Shown here piece by piece: positions 1-7,660 of a stretch of DNA of 28,921 nucleotides (position 1 is the stretch's first letter; every line of letters starts with the position of its first letter). The position numbers and the translations under genes were made by a program. The DNA comes from an uncultured Eubacteriales bacterium (GTDB lineage Bacteria > Bacillota > Clostridia > Oscillospirales > Acutalibacteraceae). The notes under the pieces were generated by a model. It was not told where the DNA came from and searched no databases. It was given only the letters and a program-made list of their open reading frames with translations. Location: positions 1-28,921 of the forward strand of contig CAKSDF010000007.1 in assembly GCA_934444695.1 (NCBI GenBank). The letters are read 5' to 3'.

Positions 1-2
1 AG

Positions 3-1694
3 CTTAAGGTCTATACCACCCGCCCCGATACACTTTTCGGAGCTACCTATATGGTCATCAGCCCCGAGCATCCCTTTGTGGAAAAATGGGCTGAAAACCT
101 TGAAAATATCGAAGAGATCAGAGCCTATCGCGCCGAAGCGGCCAAGAAATCCGACTTTGAGCGCACCGAGGTCGCCAAGGAAAAGACCGGCGTAAGACTT
201 AGCGGTGTTGAGGCGATAAATCCCGTTAACGGAAAGCAGATCCCGATATTTGTTTCCGATTATGTTCTTATGACCTACGGAACCGGCGCCATAATGGCCG
301 TTCCGGCTCACGATACCCGCGACTATGAATTTGCCAAGGTATTTGATCTTCCCATTGTGGAGGTCGTGGCCGGCGGAGATGTGGAAAAGGAAGCCTTTAC
401 CGACTGCGCCACCGGAAAAATGGTAAACTCGGGATTTCTCGACGGCCTTACGGTAGACGAGGCAAAAAAAGCCATTATCGAATGGCTCGAAAAGGAAGGT
501 GTGGGTGAGCCTAAGGTCAATTTCAAACTGCGCGACTGGGTATTCTCCCGCCAGCGTTATTGGGGCGAGCCCATTCCTATCGTCCACTGCGACAAGTGCG
601 GATATGTGGCGCTGCCCGAGAGTGAACTGCCCCTTAAACTCCCCGAAGTGGAATCCTACGAGCCTACCGACAACGGCGAATCCCCCCTTGCCAAGATAGA
701 CAGCTTTGTTAATACCACCTGCCCCCATTGCGGAGGCCCCGCCAAGAGGGAGACCGACACCATGCCCCAGTGGGCGGGATCGTCCTGGTACTTCCTTCGC
801 TATTGCGATCCCCACAACGACAAGGAGCTTGCCTCCAAAGAGGCTCTCGATTACTGGACTCCCGTTGATTGGTACAACGGCGGAATGGAGCATACCACAC
901 TCCATCTGCTTTACAGCCGCTTCTGGCATAAATTCCTTTATGACATCGGCGTTGTGCCCACAAAGGAGCCTTATGCCAAGCGTACAAGCCACGGTATGAT
1001 CCTCGGCGAGAACGGAGAAAAAATGTCTAAATCCCGCGGCAATGTGGTCAATCCCGACGATGTGGTTAGGGATTACGGTGCCGACACCCTCCGTCTTTAC
1101 GAAATGTTTATCGGCGATTTTGAAAAGGCCGCTCCCTGGTCGACTTCTTCCATAAAGGGCTGCCGCCGCTTTGTCGAAAGAATATGGAACCTTCAGAACA
1201 GCTTAAACGATGAGCAGAGCCATTCAAAGGCTCTCGAAAAAGCCCTCAACAAGACCATTAAAAAGGTGACTGAGGACATCGAGGAAATGAAATTCAACAC
1301 CGCCATCGCCGCTATGATGAGCCTTTTAAACGAGGCCGACAAGGTCGGAAGCATTTCCAAAGAGGATTATAAAACCATTATAAATCTGCTCAATCCTTTT
1401 GCACCTCACATTACCGAGGAACTTTGGGAAATGCAGGGATTCGGCGGATTCTGTTCGCTGGCAGACTGGCCGGAATACGACGAAGCTCTTTGTACCGACA
1501 GCGAGGTGGAGATCGCCGTTCAGGTCAACGGAAAGCTGAGAAGCCGTATAACCGTGGCTGTTGACGCCGATCAGGATGACGTTCTTGCCGCCGCCAAGAC
1601 CGAGCAGAAGGTAGCCGACGAGCTTTTTGGCGGAAACATTGTTAAGGAAATCTACATTAAAGGCAAACTGGTTAATATTGTTGTAAAAAAATGA
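3..1694 (+). CDS. leuS: Leucyl-tRNA synthetase, C-terminal two thirds (5' end outside window)
   Basis: Class I aminoacyl-tRNA synthetase that charges tRNA-Leu in the cytoplasm. The reading frame is open from base 3, so the gene begins before the window; about 563 codons are present of a family length near 800. Seen in order: the start of the CP1 editing domain (TTRPDTLFGATYMV, and GTGAIMAVPAHDTRDYEFA with the editing aspartate), the RQRYWGEPIP block, a zinc-ribbon-like insert with CDKCG and CPHCGG pairs, the MPQWAGSSWYFLRY block, the GEKMSKSRGNVVNP signature (bases about 1015-1056) and the helical anticodon-binding and C-terminal domains. Stop TGA is at 1692-1694. The next gene, rpsU, has its own promoter 10 bases further on. 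The identification is firm; only the N-terminal HIGH half cannot be seen. Confidence 0.97.
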   Translation, partial: LKVYTTRPDTLFGATYMVISPEHPFVEKWAENLENIEEIRAYRAEAAKKSDFERTEVAKEKTGVRLSGVEAINPVNGKQIPIFVSDYVLMTYGTGAIMAVPAHDTRDYEFAKVFDLPIVEVVAGGDVEKEAFTDCATGKMVNSGFLDGLTVDEAKKAIIEWLEKEGVGEPKVNFKLRDWVFSRQRYWGEPIPIVHCDKCGYVALPESELPLKLPEVESYEPTDNGESPLAKIDSFVNTTCPHCGGPAKRETDTMPQWAGSSWYFLRYCDPHNDKELASKEALDYWTPVDWYNGGMEHTTLHLLYSRFWHKFLYDIGVVPTKEPYAKRTSHGMILGENGEKMSKSRGNVVNPDDVVRDYGADTLRLYEMFIGDFEKAAPWSTSSIKGCRRFVERIWNLQNSLNDEQSHSKALEKALNKTIKKVTEDIEEMKFNTAIAAMMSLLNEADKVGSISKEDYKTIINLLNPFAPHITEELWEMQGFGGFCSLADWPEYDEALCTDSEVEIAVQVNGKLRSRITVAVDADQDDVLAAAKTEQKVADELFGGNIVKEIYIKGKLVNIVVKK

Positions 1695-1704
1695 TATATA
1701 GCTA

Positions 1705-1734
1705 TTGACAAACTAACCGGGTATGTAGTATAAT
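1705..1734 (+). promoter_or_regulatory. SigA-type promoter for rpsU
   Basis: A perfect -35 TTGACA (1705-1710) and a perfect -10 TATAAT (1729-1734) are separated by 18 bp. It starts just after the leuS stop, giving an rpsU leader of roughly 50 nt. Confidence 0.85.
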
Positions 1735-1790
1735 GTGATTTGCACATAGTAGCAAATACCCCTGCCTGTGAGGCGGAGGGAGGGACATAA

Positions 1791-1967
1791 ATGAGTCAGG
1801 TAAAAATTAAAGAGAATGAATCTCTGGAGAATGCTCTCCGTCGATTTAAGAGACAGACTGCGCGCGACGGCGTTATTCAGGAAGTGCGCAAGAGAGAGCA
1901 TTACGAAAAACCTTCGGTAAAGCGTAAAAAGAAATCCGAGGCGGCTCGTAAACGCAAGTACAAATAA
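1791..1967 (+). CDS. rpsU: 30S ribosomal protein S21
   Basis: Small basic ribosomal protein of the 30S subunit, 58 residues, the usual family length. The translation starts MSQVKIKENESLENALRRFK and ends in the lysine/arginine-rich tail (KRKKKSEAARKRKYK) typical of S21. Two purine-rich Shine-Dalgarno stretches (GGAGGG at 1775-1780 and AGGG at 1781-1784) precede the ATG. The first can pair with the C-run at 1759-1762 around a GCCT/AGGC hairpin (1764-1774), so the leader could partly hide its own ribosome site (inference). The gene is transcribed alone, between a consensus promoter and a strong terminator. Confidence 0.96.
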   Translation: MSQVKIKENESLENALRRFKRQTARDGVIQEVRKREHYEKPSVKRKKKSEAARKRKYK

Positions 1968-1983
1968 GCCGAAAGGCCTCGAG

Positions 1984-2025
1984 TGCTCACGCCCATTTGT
2001 CGGGCGTGGGCATTTGTCATTTTTT
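1984..2025 (+). terminator. Rho-independent terminator of rpsU
   Basis: The hairpin CACGCCC/GGGCGTG has a 7-base loop and outer TGC/GCA pairs (1984-2012). It is followed by a T-rich run (2013-2025). Confidence 0.9.
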
Positions 2026-2046
2026 GCGGATTTTTCACCTTGTTTA

Positions 2047-2076
2047 TTGACAAAATGTGTTTGATTCTGTTATCAT
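2047..2076 (+). promoter_or_regulatory. Promoter of the structured leader / dockerin gene
   Basis: -35 TTGACA (2047-2052), 18 bp, -10 TATCAT (2071-2076). The next start codon is more than 200 bases downstream at 2288, which implies a long 5' leader. Confidence 0.7.
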
Positions 2077-2136
2077 ACAAGAGGTATTGAATGAACGTTA
2101 AGCAACAGATGCTGTGCTGTTGTGAATTAACCGCCT

Positions 2137-2256
2137 GACAAGGTGCTTTTGACCGCCGCAAATAACATCGGTCGGCATTATCGGCCATAGAAACGGCATC
2201 GGGTTAATGAAAAGTGCCGCAAGGGTCGGTAAAAGCGGAAATTAAAAAGCACTGTC
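2137..2256 (+). ncRNA. Candidate structured RNA leader, class not recognised
   Basis: The transcript from the promoter at 2047 carries a closing helix of 12 pairs. GACA (2137-2140) pairs with TGTC (2253-2256), and after a two-base bulge GTGCTTTT (2143-2150) pairs with AAAAGCAC (2245-2252). Inside it are GACCG/CGGTC (2151-2155 with 2169-2173), CGGCA/TGCCG (2194-2198 with 2215-2219) and an alternative CCGC/GCGG pairing (2156-2159 with 2235-2238). Upstream there is a further CAACAG/CTGTTG hairpin (about 2103-2122). The layout is a multi-branch junction. No terminator lies between it and the ATG at 2288, so it is more likely a cis-acting leader than a free small RNA. I match no riboswitch consensus to it. 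Confidence 0.5.
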
Positions 2257-2287
2257 AAAACGTCTTAAAAAATATCAGGAGGGCAAA

Positions 2288-3025
2288 ATGAAAAAGATAA
2301 TATCGTTAATTCTTGTATTTACTATGCTTTCTGGTGGCTCTGTTTTTGCGCGGGCCGAGACCATTCTCGGAGACGCCGACGGCAACGGGCGCATCTCTTC
2401 CAACGATGCCCTTGTGGTTTTGCAAAACACCGTTAAAAACAGAAACGACGGTCTTTCAAACGCCGTGGCCGATGTGGACGGAGACGGAAAAATGTCGGTG
2501 GCCGATGCATTTATGATTCTTCGTATGTGCGTCAAAAAAATCGTCATTTTTCCGAAGCAGGACGGTCACGCCGCTCTTTCGGAGTTTATGAAATCCAATG
2601 GAGAGAAATACGGCGATGAAATGTTTTTCTTAAACGGCGTGTATGACGGGCAAAGCTGTTCCTTGACCTTTAACGGCAAAAGCAATTCCTTTACCGTCAG
2701 CTATACCGCCTCGGGAGCGTTCGGAAAACTGGAATTCAAAAAGGACAGCGACACTGTAACCTCCCACGTTACAATGAGCGACAGCAGCGGTCAGACTCTT
2801 TGCTGGTGCCAGGGAGATGCCGACAAAAAGACTTTTGACAAAAGCACTGTCATAAACGCCTCCCTTAACGACCACAAGGAAGGATATTCTCAGGACGACT
2901 ATAACCGTTTGGCAACCGAAAATGCCGTTAAATGCATCGAGGCATTTGAAAAGATACTTGAAAACAGCGGCACCGGAATGAAGCTTTACAATTTCGGATT
3001 CGTAGGTTTCGGCGAGGGAAGATAG
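2288..3025 (+). CDS. Secreted protein with N-terminal type I dockerin domain
   Basis: A 245-residue exported protein. Residues 1-23 form a signal peptide (MKK, hydrophobic core, likely cut after VFA or VFARA). Residues 28-80 carry the two calcium-binding loops of a type I dockerin: loop 1 from D29 (DADGNGRI, ending D40) and loop 2 from D62 (DVDGDGKM, ending D73). Dockerins bind cohesins on scaffoldins or cell-surface proteins. The remaining ~160 residues contain no catalytic domain I recognise; they look like a mixed beta-rich segment followed by a helix. A dockerin directly after the signal peptide, with an unknown cargo behind it, is less usual than a C-terminal dockerin on an enzyme. RBS AGGAGGG precedes the ATG. 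Expression probably depends on the long leader upstream. Confidence 0.85.
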   Translation: MKKIISLILVFTMLSGGSVFARAETILGDADGNGRISSNDALVVLQNTVKNRNDGLSNAVADVDGDGKMSVADAFMILRMCVKKIVIFPKQDGHAALSEFMKSNGEKYGDEMFFLNGVYDGQSCSLTFNGKSNSFTVSYTASGAFGKLEFKKDSDTVTSHVTMSDSSGQTLCWCQGDADKKTFDKSTVINASLNDHKEGYSQDDYNRLATENAVKCIEAFEKILENSGTGMKLYNFGFVGFGEGR

Positions 3026-3150
3026 GGCTTTGTTGCCGGGAAAAGGTGCATTTTGAAATTGGAATTCTCGGGACCGGTTTGAAGCGGGAATTCGCAACCG
3101 CGCGATCTGTGGCAAATTGTTTTTAAAAACAAAATAATGGCAACAAAAAT

Positions 3151-3184
3151 CCCCGCAGACGGCAGAAAATCACCGCTTGCGGGG
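3151..3184. terminator. Bidirectional terminator between convergent genes
   Basis: CCCCGC (3151-3156) pairs with GCGGGG (3179-3184), with an inner CGG/CCG pairing. On the minus strand the stem is followed by ATTTTTGTTG; on the plus strand by a T-rich stretch. It lies between the dockerin gene and the convergent nucleotidyltransferase. A perfect AT-only 16-bp palindrome sits just upstream (3117-3132). Nothing gene-like is seen in the rest of 3026-3313. Confidence 0.7.
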
Positions 3185-3313
3185 TTTGAATTTTGCTTTT
3201 TGTTTTTGCGGTAAATCGGGGTAATCGGGTCAATTAACCGAGCGGGCGATTAATGGATCGCGGAAAATTGCGTGTCGGGCAGCCAACACATCAGTCGACG
3301 CACCGCCGTAGGA

Positions 3314-4222
3314 TCAATCCCACAGCTTTTCGGGATAGAGTCCCGAATCGGTAAGCCTTGCGATGGCCGAGGAAACCTGCTCGCTATCCTCTTTGTATGT
3401 TACGCCGTACCATTTGTCGTTGGTGGTCAGCACCGATATCTTCGCATATCCGTCCTTTATGCACCTATCGGCCACCTCGGGAAGGAAAAATTCCGCCTTT
3501 AAGGGATTGTCGTGCTCTGCGGTTAAAAATTCTTTAAGTCCGCTGTCGAGACGGTCGAAAAAGTCGGGGGTAAATCCCCAGAAGTTCATAGATACCACCG
3601 AGCTTAGGGGCAGGGTCTTTATGCTGCCGTCATCGTTTTCATTTTGCACCGCATCTCCCGCTCTTGAAAGCTTTTTGTGTTCGCAAACTGACATAAGATT
3701 GCTGTTTTCGTCGATTTCACAGATTCCTCTCGAAACGGTGCCGTTGTCGGTCAGGGTGTTTGCGAGAACGAATCCTGCCATACAGTAATTGATGCCTTGC
3801 TTTTTCTGAGAAAGGAAATCGTAAACAAGCCTGAAGGCGGCGGGACCATAGTAGTCGTCGGCGTTGATGACCGCAAAGGGCTCCTTCACAATGTCCTTGC
3901 AGCACCATACGGCGTGACCTGTGCCGAGGGGCTTTTCGCGGCCTTCGATGCCCTTATATCCTTCGGGCAGAAGATCGGTGGACTGGAAAACATAATCGAC
4001 CTGCATATTTCGGGCAACATTGTCTCCTATCTCGGATTTGAAAAGCTCGAGATTTTCTTCTTTTATGACAAAGACCACCCGGTCAAAGCCGGCGCGCTTT
4101 GCGTCAAAAATGCTGTAATCAATGATTTTTTCGCCGTGTTTTCCGATTTTGGCAAGCTGTTTAAGTCCGCCGAAACGGCTTCCGAGGCCGCCGGCCATTA
4201 TTATAAGAGTTGTATTGGGCAT
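3314..4222 (-). CDS. Sugar-phosphate nucleotidyltransferase-like protein (NTP_transferase fold)
   Basis: A 302-residue cytoplasmic protein of the GT-A-fold nucleotidyltransferases, which join an NTP to a sugar phosphate or similar acceptor. Visible motifs are the N-terminal nucleotide-binding loop MAGGLGSRFGG (residues 9-19) followed by KQLAKIG, the GTGHAVWC segment (100-107) and the metal-binding NADDYYG (120-126). The C-terminal part is of unknown substrate preference. RBS AAAGGA lies 9 bases before the ATG. The acceptor cannot be told from sequence; related clostridial genes are annotated only as nucleotidyltransferase. The gene is apparently monocistronic, with its own promoter. Confidence 0.85.
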   Translation of the reverse strand: MPNTTLIIMAGGLGSRFGGLKQLAKIGKHGEKIIDYSIFDAKRAGFDRVVFVIKEENLELFKSEIGDNVARNMQVDYVFQSTDLLPEGYKGIEGREKPLGTGHAVWCCKDIVKEPFAVINADDYYGPAAFRLVYDFLSQKKQGINYCMAGFVLANTLTDNGTVSRGICEIDENSNLMSVCEHKKLSRAGDAVQNENDDGSIKTLPLSSVVSMNFWGFTPDFFDRLDSGLKEFLTAEHDNPLKAEFFLPEVADRCIKDGYAKISVLTTNDKWYGVTYKEDSEQVSSAIARLTDSGLYPEKLWD

Positions 4223-4249
4223 TTTTTTCGTTCCTTTGTTTTTTCTTCC

Positions 4250-4277
4250 ATTTTAACACATTGCGTGAAAAAAGCAA
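4250..4277 (-). promoter_or_regulatory. Promoter of the nucleotidyltransferase gene
   Basis: Read on the minus strand: -35 TTGCTT (4277-4272), 16 bp, extended -10 TGTTAAAAT with the hexamer at 4255-4250. It lies about 30 bases before the ATG. Confidence 0.5.
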
Positions 4278-4438
4278 CTAAAATGTTTTAAGGCTTTTTA
4301 AGGCTGCCGTCGGAGGATTGGAAATTCACATCGGCGGGGAAAGGGTGTGGATGCCCGTTGACGAAAGGAATGGCTGAAGTTCAAATGATCGGTGGGGAAT
4401 AGCTTTGACTTAACGGAATTTATGAGAAATCGTGCCAA

Positions 4439-5365
4439 TCAGTCAAAGGCCGAAAAAATTTCCTTTTGACTTGATTTCGGGGAATAGTCCCAACGGGAAA
4501 TGTGGCCGCCGTCGATAAAATAATGCAGCGGTTTCGGGGAATAGTCGGCCGAAAAGCAGTCGACAATTATCAGCTTTATCTTCATCTTGTCGGGCAAAAT
4601 ATTTTTTATGAAAACCGAGGCCTGGGCCCCGGGAACGGCGTCGCTTTTAGGTTCGGCAAGTCCCGCAAGATTGGGGGTCAGCTCCACAAAGCTTCCGTAG
4701 CTTTCGACCGTCCTGATAATGCCCGAAACGGTCTGCCCGTTCTGAAAAAGCGCGGCGTTTTGTTCCCATGTGCCGAGAAGCTCCTTGTGGGAAAGATTTA
4801 TCTTTCGGTCGGGTTCTCTTGATTTTATGACCGCCTTAATGTTTTGCCCAACAAAAAAACGGTCGGCGGGATGAAATATGCGGGACACCGATATGCAGTC
4901 GATGGACATAAGGGAGATGATTCCGCAGCCAATGTCGCAAAACGCGCCGAAAGGTTCAAGATGGGTGATTTTGGCGTCGATGATGTCGCCGCAGGAGAGA
5001 CTTTCTATGTAATTGTCCATGCAAAGCTGCTGAGCATTTCTTCTCGATAAAACCGCCAGCGGACGGCCGTCGCTTCCGACAGTTACCCCGGTTACGGTAA
5101 AGCAGACGGGGTGATTTACCCGGGAAATGAGGGCGATATCTCTGACCGTGCCTTCCTTGATTCCGATGGCGCCCTCCTCTCTCGGGATGACCCCCTTCAT
5201 GGCCGGCAGGTCGACAAAAAGATTGTGATTAAAATCGCAAAGGGATACCCTGCCTTCTAAAATCGTTTTCTTTGCCGCTGCTTCTTTAAGGCCTTCGGCG
5301 CTGCTTATCTTTTCCTTGTTGTCCGACCTTTCGTATAAAATACCTTCGGGAAAAAATCTGTTCAT
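4439..5365 (-). CDS. S1-repeat RNA-binding protein
   Basis: A 308-residue protein built of S1 (OB-fold) repeats, so expected to bind RNA. Two repeats are clear: about residues 125-197 (GDIIDAKITHLEPFGAFCDI... KINLSHKELLGTW) and about 208-270 (GQTVSGIIRTVESYGSFVEL...). The N-terminal 35-110 region looks like a degenerate repeat (ILEGRVSLCDFNHNLFVDL). It resembles the short S1-like proteins of clostridia rather than full ribosomal protein S1, which has more repeats. The start ATG has a GGAG site 8-9 bases upstream. The gene stands alone and divergent from dus. Role in translation or RNA metabolism is inferred. Confidence 0.85.
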   Translation of the reverse strand: MNRFFPEGILYERSDNKEKISSAEGLKEAAAKKTILEGRVSLCDFNHNLFVDLPAMKGVIPREEGAIGIKEGTVRDIALISRVNHPVCFTVTGVTVGSDGRPLAVLSRRNAQQLCMDNYIESLSCGDIIDAKITHLEPFGAFCDIGCGIISLMSIDCISVSRIFHPADRFFVGQNIKAVIKSREPDRKINLSHKELLGTWEQNAALFQNGQTVSGIIRTVESYGSFVELTPNLAGLAEPKSDAVPGAQASVFIKNILPDKMKIKLIIVDCFSADYSPKPLHYFIDGGHISRWDYSPKSSQKEIFSAFD

Positions 5366-5457
5366 ATTATTTCTCCAATTCCTTTTTTGAAATGTATATG
5401 AAATTTTGTTTGTTTACATTCGTTTAATAAAAAAATATTTTCTTTTTGCTGCGGTTG

Positions 5458-5466
5458 TGGTAAAAT
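5458..5466 (+). promoter_or_regulatory. Possible extended -10 promoter for dus
   Basis: TGGTAAAAT fits an extended -10 (TGnTAAAAT) about 95 bases before the dus start. No good -35 hexamer is visible at the right distance. Confidence 0.35.
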
Positions 5467-5561
5467 GTCATTGTTAAGATTTTTGATGCACGTCAGGATG
5501 TTAAAAAACGAAAATGCCGAAAAGATAAAAGGCAATTTTAAGACGAATCGGGAATGATTTT

Positions 5562-6542
5562 TTGAACATAGGAAATTTGAAAATAGAAGGATATGCCGCT
5601 TTGGCGCCTATGGCAGGGGTGGCCGACCGTGCTTTCAGAGAGCTTTGTATGGGATTCGGCGCAAGCTTTTGCATAGGGGAGCTGGCCTCGGCAAAGGGCA
5701 TTTCCATGAACGATAAAAAATCGGCCGAGCTGCTTTTTGTGAGCGAAAATGAGCGTCCTATGGCCGTTCAGCTTTTCGGAAACGATCCCGATACCATGGC
5801 GGCAGCGGCTCAAAAGGCTCTTGAATATTCCCCTGATTTTATCGATATAAATATGGGCTGTCCCGCACCTAAGGTTGCAAACAACAACGGCGGAAGCGGG
5901 CTTTTGAGGGATCTCCCTTTGGCCGAAAGCATTGCAAAGGCGGTAATAAAGGCCGTCCCGCATATTCCGGTAACGGCAAAAATAAGAGCCGGCTGGAACG
6001 ACAAGGAAATCGTTGCGGTCGAGCTTGCAAAACGTCTTGAACAGGCCGGCGTTTCCATGATAACCGTCCACGGACGGACGAGAGAACAGCAATATGCCCC
6101 GCCGGTCAACCTCGATGTCATTGCCGATGTCAAAAGGGCGGTGAGCGTCCCGGTGGTCGGAAACGGAGACATATTTTCGGCAAAGGATGCCGCTAATATG
6201 TTTGAGCAAACCGGCTGCGATATGGTTATGGTGGGAAGGGGAGCCATGGGCGCGCCCTGGATATTCCGTCAGATAAATACCTACCTTTCGGAAGGAAAGA
6301 TGCTGCCCGATCCGCCCATTTCCCGAAAAATGGAGCTTATGTTAAGGCAGGCAAGGCTTATGTGCGAATATAAGGATCCCCGTACCGCTTTGCTCCAAAT
6401 GCGAAAGCACGCAGCATGGTATATAAAGGGTATGAACGGCGCGGCCGAGCTTAGAAAAAGAGCATTCAAGATAACCGATATATCCGAGCTTGAAAGGCTG
6501 GCTTACGATATTGTTAAAAAGGAAAAGGAGTCTGTTTTATGA
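5562..6542 (+). CDS. dusB: tRNA-dihydrouridine synthase (DusB type)
   Basis: A flavoenzyme that reduces uridines in the tRNA D-loop, using FMN and NADPH; cytoplasmic, 326 residues, normal family length. The N-terminal TIM barrel shows LAPMAGVADRAFR (14-26), FGASFCIGELASAKG, the catalytic-cysteine motif NMGCPAPKV (C100), KIRAGW, TVHGRTREQQY and the phosphate-binding GNGDI plus VGRGAMGAPWIF. A C-terminal helical tRNA-binding part follows. The start is a TTG (5562) with GGGA 8 bases upstream. The stop overlaps the ATG of the lipoprotein gene by 4 bp (ATGA), so the two are co-transcribed and probably translationally coupled. The symbol follows the clostridial DusB subgroup; the paralogue class is less sure than the function. 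Confidence 0.93.
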   Translation: MNIGNLKIEGYAALAPMAGVADRAFRELCMGFGASFCIGELASAKGISMNDKKSAELLFVSENERPMAVQLFGNDPDTMAAAAQKALEYSPDFIDINMGCPAPKVANNNGGSGLLRDLPLAESIAKAVIKAVPHIPVTAKIRAGWNDKEIVAVELAKRLEQAGVSMITVHGRTREQQYAPPVNLDVIADVKRAVSVPVVGNGDIFSAKDAANMFEQTGCDMVMVGRGAMGAPWIFRQINTYLSEGKMLPDPPISRKMELMLRQARLMCEYKDPRTALLQMRKHAAWYIKGMNGAAELRKRAFKITDISELERLAYDIVKKEKESVL

Positions 6543-7003
6543 AAAAAATATTGGCAATTGTAATGGCGGCGGTGCTTGCGGCGGTTCTTTGTTCCTGCTC
6601 GACCGATACCTATACCGAGAGCAGCAAATCGGCGAACTTTTTGCTCAAAAATGTTGAGTCTGTCACCCTGTCGGGACCGGCGGCTCAAACCGGCGGAGAC
6701 AATACCGAGGTCACTATCGATTCAAGCAACGGTCAGCAGCTTACCGATCTCATCAGCAAGGTCAAGGGAAAAAAGCTTGATTCTCTGCCTGACAATCACT
6801 TTTTCGGAATGGCTCTTATGACCTTCAATACCAAATACGGCGAGGAAATAAAGGTGTATCCGGCTAACGACGGATCTAATTATGTTCAGCTTTATAATCT
6901 TAATCAAAGCACTTGTAAATATCTCGAGCTTCCCGAGGAGGATATAAAGTTTGTTACCGAGGTCTTTGAAAGCAACGGTATAAAGGTAAATTACGAGGAC
7001 TGA
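6539..7003 (+). CDS. Small lipoprotein of unknown function
   Basis: A 154-residue protein. It has a lipoprotein signal peptide (MKK, hydrophobic core, LCSC lipobox with the likely lipidated Cys at residue 20), so it should be anchored on the outer face of the membrane. The mature part has no domain I recognise; it is polar, with a GMALMTFNTKYGEEIKVYPA stretch suggestive of a beta-sandwich and an acidic C-terminal helix. Its ATG overlaps the dus stop by 4 bp, an arrangement that gives co-expression but no clear functional link. Confidence 0.8.
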   Translation: MKKILAIVMAAVLAAVLCSCSTDTYTESSKSANFLLKNVESVTLSGPAAQTGGDNTEVTIDSSNGQQLTDLISKVKGKKLDSLPDNHFFGMALMTFNTKYGEEIKVYPANDGSNYVQLYNLNQSTCKYLELPEEDIKFVTEVFESNGIKVNYED

Positions 7004-7182
7004 TCGATAATATATAAAATTTTGTTTAAAAAGCGGCTTGACAAAAAGGTCTGTAAAGACGCAAACCTGCAAAAAAGTTAATCCGTAAATGAAACCGAGC
7101 ACTCATTGCGGCTGCGAACACGGAAAAAGCCCTAAAGTCCACACTTTCGGAAAAAATAATGAAAAATAAAAAGAAAAATTTT

Positions 7183-7222
7183 GGCCTTAGTTGCACGCTT
7201 TTGTGCAACCGGGGCCTTTTTT
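7183..7222 (+). terminator. Intrinsic terminator of the dus-lipoprotein operon
   Basis: A two-step stem, GGCC (7183-7186)/GGCC (7213-7216) enclosing GTTGCAC (7190-7196)/GTGCAAC (7203-7209), is followed by six T. It lies 180 bases after the lipoprotein stop. Within 7004-7182 I see no gene or recognised RNA element, only AT-rich DNA. Confidence 0.85.
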
Positions 7223-7257
7223 CGGTCTTGTATTTGTAAACAATTTTTTAAATGCTC

Positions 7258-7285
7258 TTGACTTTGTGCCAAAAGGTGCTACAAT
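7258..7285 (+). promoter_or_regulatory. Promoter of groES-groEL
   Basis: -35 TTGACT (7258-7263), 16 bp, -10 TACAAT (7280-7285). The CIRCE operator begins 3 bases downstream, covering the expected start of transcription. Confidence 0.8.
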
Positions 7286-7288
7286 GTA

Positions 7289-7315
7289 TTAGCACTCGGA
7301 GGAAAAGAGTGCTAA
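7289..7315. promoter_or_regulatory. CIRCE operator (HrcA binding site)
   Basis: A perfect inverted repeat TTAGCACTC-N9-GAGTGCTAA, identical to the CIRCE consensus. HrcA is known to bind it and repress chaperone operons until heat shock. hrcA itself is not in the window. Confidence 0.98.
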
Positions 7316-7351
7316 AAATGTTTGCTTAATACAATTTAGGAGGAATATATT

Positions 7352-7636
7352 ATGAAAATCAAACCCTTGTCCGACCGCGTTGTTATCAAAATGGTCGAAG
7401 CCGAGGAAACCACTAAAAGCGGAATAATTCTTTCCGGCTCGGCAAAGGAAAAGCCCCAGGTGGCTGAGGTTATCGCCGTAGGCCCCGGCGGTATGGTTGA
7501 CGGTAAAGAGGTCAAAATGTATGTTAAAAAGGGCGACCACGTTCTGACCAGCAAATATTCCGGAACCGAAGTTAAGGTCGACGGAAAAGATTACATCATC
7601 GTGCGTCAGAACGACATTCTGGCAATTGTAGAATAA
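7352..7636 (+). CDS. groES: Co-chaperonin GroES
   Basis: A 94-residue 10-kDa chaperonin that caps the GroEL ring as a heptamer. The translation begins MKIKPLSDRVVIKMVEAEET, carries the mobile loop around residues 18-31 (TTKSGIILSGSAKEKP) and ends YIIVRQNDILAIVE, all typical. AGGAGG lies 8 bases before the ATG. First gene of the CIRCE-controlled operon; groEL follows after 24 bases. Confidence 0.98.
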   Translation: MKIKPLSDRVVIKMVEAEETTKSGIILSGSAKEKPQVAEVIAVGPGGMVDGKEVKMYVKKGDHVLTSKYSGTEVKVDGKDYIIVRQNDILAIVE

Positions 7637-7660
7637 TTTGAGAAAGGCAGATTGATTTAT

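Noticed and set aside
7038..7066. TTGACA as a possible promoter after the lipoprotein gene
   Set aside because: No -10 hexamer at 16-18 bp; the interval holds no gene before the terminator.
7038..7076. Segment with GACGCAAACC that recalls part of the c-di-GMP-I (GEMM) riboswitch
   Set aside because: The rest of the aptamer (GGGCAAACC half, tetraloop-receptor and second stem) is missing, and no regulated gene follows before the terminator.
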